Shown here: piece after piece, positions 55,997-64,000 of the stretch
Layout of the letters: each line of letters begins with the position of its first letter
Numbering within the stretch: position 1 is the first letter of the stretch
Assembly: GCF_963678635.1 (NCBI RefSeq)
Contig: NC_087071.1
Coordinates: 39,635,797-39,699,796 of the forward strand
Reading direction: 5' to 3'
DNA length: 64,000 nucleotides
From: Symsagittifera roscoffensis
Taxonomy: Eukaryota > Xenacoelomorpha > Acoela > Convolutidae
Program-made: the position numbers and the translations under genes
Notes under the pieces: generated by a model
Database searches by the model: none
What the model was told of the DNA's origin: nothing
Seen by the model: the letters and a program-made list of their open reading frames with translations, nothing else

Positions 55997-56703
55997 TTCG
56001 GAGTCTTTCTACAAGCCAAATAGCCCTGAAAATGTTTAAACTCCAATATAGTAAGCTGCTTGAAAAGATGCGCACCACTCAAAACAATCTACATTCGTAA
56101 TGACAAGCCAAAAGTCAACCTGAAAGACTATAGTTTCATATCAAAACTTTAAAATTCTAAAAAAACTGAGCGACGGAAATGGAATATTATAAATGACACA
56201 AGAAATGCAAAAAAAAGCAAACATAATCAAACTATTAAGGAAAATTCATTTTGGTGAAGGGATAACAAACAACTTTAAAATTGCAAACTTTTCGAGTTAC
56301 AAGTTTTCTAGACTCGGAAGTTTTTTTGAGGAAAAAAATAATGAAATAGTTATGATTCAACCATCAAAAACACAGGGACAAAAAAGGATTTAAAACAAAA
56401 GTTTTATGTCAGGTTTGTAAGTGAAATTGAATGTAAAGAAGAAACATTAACTTTAAACTAATAGCAACTAAATATTAACTTTAAACTAAATCAAATAGCA
56501 AATTGCAAATCAAAGACAAATGTAAAAAACTCAAAAAATACATCTCTAACATTTTTTCAAGGATTAAATAAATAACTCCCTTGTTTTGTAACTTCACTCA
56601 CTACATACAAAAACAGTTAAGACCATTTAAAGAACATTTATAAGATTTATCTTTAAATCAAGTACATCAATATAACACCAAACAAAATACAGAAAGTTTA
56701 TAA

Positions 56704-57515
56704 TGTCTGATCTCGAAAACAAGCCAATTCTGAGAAAATTTTCAGCCATCAAAAACGCCAAAGATACAAACACAGATACAACAGCCCTACAATTATGCAA
56801 AAACTTATCATATTAAATCATAGATGATTTAAGACTCATCCTACAATCATACTAGATTTAGGACTCTTAGGAATGGCAAAATAAATGAAACACTTTACCC
56901 TTCACAAGAAAAAGCATTTAGATTTCGAAATGTTTTGATTTTATTATTTATTTTTCAATTACAAATGATTCAAGACGGAATAGAGATTATTTCACGAAAA
57001 GTTTTTATTCCAAACCAACATTTCAAACCTCAAAATAAACAAGGGACAATAACAATTTTTAACGATGTTCAATATTCAACACTATCGAATCAGTCAACGA
57101 GATTTTGAGCAGTTAGCAGATTTTTTCTTAAAATACTCGATGCTTTATGCTAGATCTAAACTTGATGTACATCTAAACTCATCATACTAGATTTAGGACT
57201 CTCAGGATATTGCAAAAGAAATGCAACAATTCACCCTACAGAAGAAAAATCATTAAGATTTAATAATGTTTTGATATTATCAGATAATTTTTAATCATAA
57301 ATGATTCAAAACGGAATAGAGATTATTTCACGAAAACTCTTTATTTCAAAACAGCATTTCAAATCTCAAAATATACAAATGAACAACAACTATTTTTACA
57401 ATTTTTAACAATTTTCAATATACAACACACTCAAATCAGTCAACCAGATTTTGAGCAGTTAGAAGTTTTATTATTAAAATATTCGATGCTTTATGCTACA
57501 TCTAAACTTGATGTT
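56704..57515 (+). pseudogene. Gag-Pol linker region of the plus-strand element
   Basis: Begins MSDLENKPILRKFSAIKN, matching the MSDLETNLITIF start in copy C, and runs through broken frames. Most of it lies within a 334-bp tandem duplication, so the region before RT is present twice. The protease should be here, but no catalytic triplet is readable. Confidence 0.45.
56847..57515. repeat. 334-bp tandem duplication upstream of RT
   Basis: ATCATACTAGATTTAGGACT begins at 56847 and 57181. Both units include ATGATTCAA-ACGGAATAGAG and AGATTATTTCACGAAAA and end near TCGATGCTTTATGCTA-ATCT and AAACTTGATGT. The units have diverged by many substitutions and small indels, so it is old. Only the second unit leads into RT. 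Confidence 0.85.
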
Positions 57516-57776
57516 GAAAAAATACATTCACCACTACACCTTCTACTTAAGTTTGACCCAATTTTCATGAATCAACGTGCAAATGTACTACCAATTCACT
57601 TACAAGATAGAGTAAACAGACTTCTAGACATTCTTGAGCAATCCGAATTTTTCTCACCAAAAAAAAAGTACAACAACCCAAAAAAATACCCTCATCAATC
57701 CCGTCTTGATTCTCGCTCAAGGCGAATCATCAAAACTTGTTCCAGATGCAAGATATCTCAATTCCCTAATTGGTGA
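57486..57776 (+). pseudogene. RT fingers of the plus-strand element
   Basis: 96-residue frame beginning MLYATSKLDVEKIHSPLHLLLKF and containing NVLPIHLQDRVNRLLDILEQSEFFSPKKK, the N-terminal fingers of Ty3/gypsy RT. After about residue 70 the frame shifts; the next segment in other frames contains ILAQGESSKLVPDARYLNSL-type sequence (about 57705-57770). Confidence 0.65.
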
Positions 57777-57970
57777 ATTAAAATGCAATTGACCCATAGA
57801 ATCAATACAAGTAATACTCACAAAAAATGGGAAATACCATACCACAACCGATAAAAAGAGCGCAGACAATTCGTTATTAGAAATCATCAAAACGAATTGA
57901 AAAAATTGTTCTGTGGTATATTTTCAGCTTTAATTTTAATTTTCGACCACTAATTCCCAGCAAAACCGTT

Positions 57971-58183
57971 ATTATACGTTTAGACGATTTTTTCATACAA
58001 TCACAAACAAAACAAGAAAAATTTAAAGTTCTAGATAAACATCACCAGATCTTGTTAAAGAGAAAGCTGAAACCAGCCCTAGATAAATCACAGTTTTTCC
58101 TTACTCGTAAAAAATTCCATGGACACCCTTTGTTTAAAATCACGAGTCGATTCAATCTTATAGCTCCAACTGCCATCAAATAA
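57971..58183 (+). pseudogene. RT palm with L-D-D motif, plus-strand element
   Basis: Open for 70 codons: IIRLDDFFIQSQTKQEKFKVLDKHHQILLKRKL, then DKSQFFLTRKKFHGH. LDD (57980-57988) is the catalytic loop, with Tyr replaced by Arg two positions before the Asp pair. Both Asp are kept. FFLTR and the GH that follows mark the end of the palm. This segment is exactly what X copies A, B and C lack. Confidence 0.7.
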
Positions 58184-58470
58184 AAAGAAATTGCAGGACA
58201 TTTTTCCAAATTTTTTAAGTAAATATTTTTACAAATTGCAATTTTATCTTAGGCAATTTTACAATTATCTTTGACAACACTATAGCTTTGAATGGACATT
58301 AGATTATCAAAAACGCTTTGATAAAAAGCCCTTCTCACAGAACAAACCTCAAGCACAATTTCAGATCCAGATCAACCATTCTACGCTATGTGCGATGCTT
58401 CCAACTTTGGAATGGGCGCAGCACTTTTACAATCACATAAAAGACAAACATAATACACTTATATCTGCAA
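58184..58470 (+). pseudogene. RT thumb/connection and RNase H start, plus-strand element
   Basis: FEWTLDYQKRFDKK-type sequence lies at about 58290-58330, then QPFYAMCDASNFGMGAALLQSHKR at about 58373-58442, the first RNase H Asp motif. Frames shift at least twice. It is equivalent to 4343-4200 in copy A (FVAMCDASNDG). Confidence 0.65.
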
Positions 58471-58592
58471 ACTCAAAACTTTTTACACAAACAGACCTCA
58501 GACACTCTTTTTCCGTTTAATCTCGATTGTCAAAATAACCACTTTGAAGTAGATTTATTGAGAAAAAGTCTTTTGAGCCAATATCTTATTAA

Positions 58593-58835
58593 TTGTGGCT
58601 AATAACACATAAGCAAAAACGACATCGCGATAATTCCTTCCCACTAATCGAAAGCGAAAATCTCATAGAAACCAAAAATTTGCCAGGCCCTCCCGAACTC
58701 AATCAAAAAAATACGATCAATAGAATTTTCAATTTACAAGACCCCTCAGACAACATACCCCTACCAAAAGAAGAAATATATATCTTTTCTTCCGAGTATG
58801 GAATTAATGACACTTCATTTAATACAAAAGTATGA
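58593..58835 (+). pseudogene. RNase H-integrase spacer of the plus-strand element
   Basis: 80-residue open frame: KQKRHRDNSFPLIESENLIETKNLPGPPELNQ, then NLQDPSDNIPLPKEEIYIFSSEYG. Its place between RNase H and integrase and its Pro-rich character fit the connector of this lineage. Confidence 0.55.
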
Positions 58836-58959
58836 GAACCCTGACCCTGTCATCCGACAACTTGCATTTTGGTACAATTATAAAACCAAACCTTTCAAAG
58901 CCGATATCACAAAATAAGGAAAACTTCGATAATTCCGTAAGTTTAACAATAGAACAAAA

Positions 58960-59513
58960 ATTGTTACTGACCTTCTAGAATATCTCTCTCAAAGTTCAAA
59001 CCCCTTGCATACAAACGCACATGCAGGATTGGAAAAACATTTTCAAAAATTACAAAAAATTTTTTCCACAGCCACTTATTTGCATAAGAGTATTTTGCAA
59101 TGATTGCATTAAATGTGGAATAAGTTCTCTTTTTCCACACCAAAACAATTAGCGGACAAACAAGATTTTGAAAGACAAAGTCTATATTTCAATCACGAAA
59201 GTCCTTTCGACACCAAAGACCCCATGTCAACTTCTCCGAAAAAAATCTGTATAAAATGGTGATAGATGATGACTTTACGCATTATATAGCCTTCAACCCT
59301 GTACCTCATTGTAATGCTTTTTATGCTTACACAGCACTTCACGAATATTGGATAGCCTTGTTTGGACTATCAGAAATACTTGTCACAGATATTGGCACAA
59401 ATTTCATTAAAAAATTTCATAAAAGAAATCTTTATATCAGTCATTTTTATAATAAAAAAGATAAACCTCGAACATCACATGCCCCATTGACAAATGGATT
59501 ATTGATGGCATGA
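58960..59513 (+). pseudogene. Integrase zinc finger and core, plus-strand element
   Basis: Zinc-finger parts in several frames at about 59015-59120: H-AGLEKHFQKL and CNDCIKCG. Then KQDFERQSLYFNHESPFDTKDP, and the open frame 59256-59513 with MVIDDDFTHYIAFNPVPHCNAFYAY (first Asp) and LSEILVTDIGTNFI (second Asp). The Glu motif is lost: the frame ends NGLLMA-stop, and the neighbouring frame reads DGMNRSL where copy A has VEGMNRSL. The core is therefore both shifted and mutated at its catalytic Glu. Confidence 0.72.
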
Positions 59514-59721
59514 ACCGCTCACTATAAGAATAACTCCGATATACAATAACTGGAAAAACAACAAATAAACCAAATGGTCATCAGATATAAAAAAAATTTT
59601 CGACACCAAAGACCCATGTCAACTTTCTCCAAAAAAAATTTGCATATAATTCTCATATCACAACAACATAACGACTATCACCAATTGAATTGATTTTTAT
59701 TCAAAACAGCTCAAACCAATA

Positions 59722-59958
59722 ATGTTCACAGCGAACTCCTCACAAACTGCACAAAGTTACTGTCAACATACTAAAGATTCAGTTTGTTACAGTTTACCAC
59801 TCCCTACACATGACGAAGATCTTTTTCACCAACGACAAATTTTGAAACTAGCCCCTGGAACATATACAGAATGGATTTTGAACAGAGACAAAAAAAACAC
59901 AGTAACATTTATCAGAAGACTGCAAAAATTTTTGCAAAGACAAAACATTCGAAATTAA
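59722..59958 (+). pseudogene. Integrase C-terminal part, plus-strand element
   Basis: 78-residue frame: MFTANSSQTAQSYCQHTKDSVCYSLPLPTHDEDLF, then ILKLAPGTYTEWILNRDKK and a Lys/Arg/Gln-rich end. It follows the core after about 200 bases. From 59748 on it is repeated at 62416-64000. Confidence 0.6.
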
Positions 59959-59959
59959 A

Positions 59960-61469
59960 TTAATTCACGTTTTAAACCGGCAGCTAACCTGAAAATAGGA
60001 ACGGAACATTTGTTTTGATCCCAAATTTATTAAATTAAAGATTAATCTCCAATAAGATACAACTTGTCCGAATAGCACCGTTTCAAATGATCAAAAATTT
60101 ACAAATTTTACATAAAAACTTAAAGACCAAAAAAACAGAAATAGTCTAGCGTCGAAATAATCTTTCACCAAACTACCCAAAAAAACACGTCCTTTGAGAA
60201 TTAACGCAGAAAGATTCCTCTACAGGACTAAAACTCGTTGAGAAAATTACACAAAATAACAAAAGCCAACAAACACAAAACTTAAATCAACCAAAATTAG
60301 CATCAAAAAAAATTCAAAAAAACCCCAAACACCCTCAAAAAAAGTTCAAAAACAGAGACTTAAACGTAAACACCAGGAAAACTTTATATAACCGGAAATT
60401 AAAGTAATCAAAGCAACTTCTATCCTTTCGTCTTATAAATCAACCACCAAGATATTACAAAACTTTTATCCCACAATCTAAAATACTAAGTAAAGTAGAG
60501 CTTCAGGAACCCCCCCTGATCAATAAAAAAATTTTTAAGTCATAGACGTTCATTTCCTCTCTTGAGCTAACTAGTTCAGAATCGGTCTATCAAAACCATT
60601 TCAACATCGACCCATTTCTTTTTCAACACCACTATTATTAGCCGACATTTCTCGAAACAAAACTAGATTTTTAAGTATAACTGAAAACCTCAGGGCTAAA
60701 AATAAGCACTAGCCTTCCATTTGACATCTTAACTAAATATCATACAAATGTTGCACTCTCCTTCTATCAATCAATACAAAAATCAACATTTTTTCTAAAT
60801 TTATACACCGCATTCTCCCAAAAAAAACAATAAAAGAGCCATAAAATAGCCTAAAGCCGTTCTACCTCCCAAAACCCCAAATCATCTAAAAAAACAAGAA
60901 TTAGAAATTAAACAGCTATACACCCAGAGTTTTCTTCACCAAAAACTCTCCATATCCAATCTACATGTCAAAATTTAAAAAACTATTCGACCACACTTGG
61001 TTTCCACTTCGAAAAAAATCTAGTCATTACTAGCAAGTCAAAACTACGACAAAACAAGTCATTTTTCAAATGCTTCTTTCCTTTTCAGTTCAACAGTTTG
61101 AAATAATCATTTCAAATCTCCGATCATTTTTTTCAACCCTTTTTCAAATTTGTATTTTTGCATTATCAATTTTTTCGAAATTGCAAAATCATTTTTTAAA
61201 ATTCTTGGCAGCTCATTTTAACTTTTCTATTCCCTCATAAAAACCTACCTCTCTCTCTGAAATCATTGACCATCTATTCAGGTAGGAATTTTAAACAATT
61301 TCATAAGTGATACGAAATCTACAAGTAAAAACGACATTTTTTTCTTCTATCGTAATTTTTCTCATCTTTTTTGTTTCCCTAATTTTAAAAATTCTCAAAT
61401 TTTTAAAAAAAATCAATAATCATCTTCGCGTTAGCAACAATTTTGTTAATCATACTTACACAAGAATGT
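59960..61469. other. AT-rich 3' noncoding region of the plus-strand element, LTR possible but not defined
   Basis: No open frame of note. If this element has a 3' LTR it should lie here, but I find no TG...CA boundaries, polypurine tract or matching 5' copy. It is present again at about 62628-64000. Confidence 0.5.
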
Positions 61470-61693
61470 TTTAAAAAACATAAAATTAAGTAAATCAGGT
61501 AAACAACAAAATTTCAAAGTTGCTAATTCTCACCCAATTAAGAAGGAATCCCCACCAAAAACTACATCCCAAACCCCCCGAAAAAAACCACATCTACCCA
61601 ATCAAGTCAACCCCAAACCTCAACACGTATCTCCTTTCTCGAATGTTCAGACACATTTGGAGAAAAACAAGCATCAAAATCTGGACCATTAAT
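61470..61693 (+). pseudogene. Proline-rich frame downstream of integrase, plus-strand element
   Basis: Open frame without ATG: KSGKQQNFKVANSHPIKKE, then PPKTTSQTPRKKPHLPNQV and NPKPQHVSPF, to a TAA. It resembles the Pro-rich frame of X (LKPIKFPHLSTPLKNPQST...) in order and composition. A different frame here (61520-61714) is the one with an ATG, but it lacks this similarity. Confidence 0.4.
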
Positions 61694-61702
61694 ACCAGCC
61701 AA

Positions 61703-61807
61703 TGGTTCACTTAGAGTTGTTTGACGAATTGCTGCTTTTAATGGTTCAGATTAAGATGATCTGAACCATTAGTACTAGCCTTTCGTCAAGCAACCCTAAG
61801 TGAACCA
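61703..61807. repeat. 105-base imperfect inverted repeat (hairpin or small MITE)
   Basis: TGGTTCACTTAG at 61703 is complementary to CTAAGTGAACCA ending at 61807. The inner part TAATGGTTCAGAT pairs with ATCTGAACCATTA around a 7-base loop TAAGATG. The arms are ~49 bases with a few mismatches (GTTGTTTGACGAA against TTTCGTCAAGCAAC). Confidence 0.85.
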
Positions 61808-62415
61808 CAATTCGAGCCAACATATCACATTTACCCCTCAGTCCAACAAGACCTTAGCAGAACCAGACATCTAAGTCAAAACCAAAATTTAACAACTACA
61901 AAAGGCAGACAAATTTTTTACCCCCGACGAAATCGAAATCTCACAACCTTACCAACACACCATCATGCTCATCATCGATATCTCTAGATCTTTCAAGTAT
62001 TACACTGCAACGCACCCCAACTTCATCATTTCAAAACATTTCTCAAAAAAATACCCCAAATATACCATCAGTTTATTTAGGATCAACAACAACTTCTGAA
62101 CAGATCCGAGAAAACCCCTTTAATACCCCAACTTCATCACAAAGACTCCCATATAGGAAAATATAAACATTTTCCCAAGGCAACAAAATTTGATCAGCGA
62201 CCCGATAGATATCTCCTCAGATAACTCTGTATCGTTACCAGAATTTTTATCACTACCATCGATACCTTCAGTCGCAGGTCAAAACCAACAGCTAAATTCC
62301 CCTCAAAATTCCCAAATCACCTAGATCCCAATTGTATTCAGTATTAGATTGGAATACCTTTTTACAGCCCCCTCCTCTTTTTGGCCGACACCTCAATAGT
62401 AATTGACTCCATAAT

Positions 62416-62569
62416 TGCACAAAGTTACTGTCAACATACTGAAGATTCAGTTTGTTACAGTTTACCACTCCCTACACATGACGAAGATCTTTTTCAGCAA
62501 CCACAAATTTTGAAACTAGCCCCTGGAAGATATACAGAATGGATTTTGAATAGAGACAAAAAAACATAG
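62416..62569 (+). pseudogene. Second copy of the integrase C-terminal part
   Basis: AQSYCQHTEDSVCYSLPLPTHDEDLFQQPQILKLAPGRYTEWILNRDKK, the start of the second 2,668-bp unit. It differs by a few residues from 59750-59900 (TEDS for TKDS, QQPQ for HQRQ, GRYTE for GTYTE) and loses the frame one codon later. It is not preceded by integrase core sequence. Confidence 0.65.
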
Positions 62570-64000
62570 TAATATTTATCAGAAGACTGCAAAAAAGTTT
62601 TTGCAAAGACAAAACATTCGAAATTAAATCAATTCACGTTTTACACCGGCATCTAACCTGAAAATAGGAACGGAACTTTTGTTTTATCCGAAATTTATTA
62701 AATTAATGATTAATCTCCAATAAGATACAACTTATCCGAATAGCACTGTTTCAAATGATCAAAAATTTACAAATTTTACATAAAAACTTAAAGACCAGAA
62801 AAAAACAGAAATAGTACAGCGTCGAAATAATCTTTCACCAAACTACCCAAAAAAACAGGTCCTTTGAGAATTAACGCAGTAAGATTCCTCTACAGGACTA
62901 AAACTCGTTGAGAAAATTACACAAAATAACAAAAGGCAACAAACACAAAACAATAATCAACCAAAATTTGCATCCAAAAAAAATGAAAAAAACCCCAAAC
63001 ACCCTCAAAAAAATTCAAAAACAGAGACTTAAACGTAAACACCAGGAAAACTTTATAAAACCGGAAATTAAAGTAATCAAAGCAACTTCTATCTTTTCGT
63101 CTTAAAAATCAACCACCAAGATATTACAAAATTTTTATCCCACAATCTAAAATACTAATTAAAGTAGAGCTCCAGGAACCCACTTGATCAATAAAAAAAT
63201 TTTTAGGTCATAGACGTTCATTTCCCCTCTTGAGCTAACTAGTTTAGAATCGGTCTATCAAAACCATTTCAACATCGACCCATTTCTTTTTCAACACCAC
63301 TATCATTAGCCGACATTTCTCGAAACAAAACTAGATTTTTAAGTATAACTGAAAACCTCAGGGCTAAAAGTAAGCACTAGCCTTCCATTTGACATCTTAA
63401 CTAAATATCATACAAATGTTGCACTCTCCTAATATCAATCAATACAAAAATCAACATTTTTTCTAAATTTTTACACCGCATTCTCCCAAAAAAAAACAAT
63501 AAAATAGCCATAAAATAGCCTAAAGCCGTTCTACCTCCCAAAACCCCAAATCATCTAAAAAAAACAAGAATTAGAAATTAAACAGCTATACACCCAGAGT
63601 TTCCTTCACCAAAAACTCTCCATATCCAATCTACATGTCAAAATTTAAAAAACTATTCGACCACACTTGGTTTCCACTTCGAAAAAAATCTAGTCATTAC
63701 TAACAAGTCAAAACTACGACAAAACAAGTCATTTTTCAAATGCTTCTTTCCTTTTCAGTTCAACAATTTGAAATAATCATTTCAAATCTCCGATCAGTTT
63801 TTTCAACCCTTTTTCAAATTTGTATTTTTGCATTATCAATTTTTTCGAAATTGCAATTCGTTTTTTAAAATTCTTGGCAGCTCATTTTAACTTTTCTATT
63901 CCCTCATAAAAACCTACCTCTCTCTCTGAAATCATTGACCATCTATTCAGGTAGGAATTTTAAACAATTTCATAAGTGATACAAAATCTACAAGTAAAAA

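Larger units (their letters stand above)
59748..64000. repeat. 2,668-bp tandem duplication of the element's 3' end
   Basis: 59748-61332 matches 62416-64000 at a constant offset of 2,668 (checked at TGCACAAAGTTAC, CTTTTTC-CCAACGACAA and AATCATTGACC). The match runs to the end of the window, so the second unit is incomplete here. Differences are scattered substitutions and short indels. The unit runs from the integrase tail through ~1.5 kb of AT-rich noncoding DNA to a Pro-rich frame and a hairpin. Confidence 0.88.

Overview
The window is animal nuclear DNA, most likely from an invertebrate with a repeat-rich, AT-rich genome. It holds three classes of LTR retrotransposon (a Ty3/gypsy-like family, an env-bearing gag element and a BEL/Pao element), intron-like splice signals and one 200-base assembly gap, and no bacterial or organellar genes. 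A nematode is compatible with this but I cannot establish it. Almost nothing here is an intact gene. The value of the window is the structure of its decayed mobile elements and one tandem gene family.

Layout. (1) 1-24894: three copies (A, B, C) of an ~8-9 kb repeat, called X here. X carries a decayed Ty3/gypsy-like gag-pol on the minus strand and, on the plus strand, a group of exon-like segments. Each copy abuts an LTR-type sequence called Y (9426-9674, 15609-16999, 24895-26983). A and B are a recent 6,183-bp tandem duplication; C is an older copy that has lost its integrase region. (2) 24895-32597: an env-bearing LTR element on the minus strand, LTR(30586-32597)-PBS-gag-env-LTR(24895-26983), with pol deleted. 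(3) 32600-34848: possible single-copy host sequence with exon-like pieces. (4) 34849-43362: a BEL/Pao element on the minus strand with a defined 507-bp 3' LTR, Gag, protease, RT, RNase H, integrase and DUF5641-like parts; its 5' LTR falls in the gap 43363-43562. (5) 43563-49540: four minus-strand tandem copies of an exon with a P-loop ATPase motif. The most upstream copy also keeps an exon with a NERD/PD-(D/E)XK-like nuclease fold signature. (6) 49541-52846: no recognisable gene. (7) 52847-64000: a decayed Ty3/gypsy-like element on the plus strand, related to X but in opposite orientation. It keeps the RT palm motif that X lacks and ends in a 2,668-bp tandem duplication of its 3' end.

The most novel system is region 5: a locally amplified gene family that appears to fuse a nuclease-like domain to a helicase-like P-loop domain, with a variable 10-codon coding minisatellite and splice donors at the same point in every copy. 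The second is the BEL/Pao element, which has a substitution in each of its three catalytic signatures. The nested duplications on the left give a readable order of events.

Limits: family names rest on motif recognition in the translated sequence, not on searches. Boundaries without terminal motifs are approximate. No gene in the window is supported as functional, except possibly the nuclease/P-loop gene at 48263-49536.
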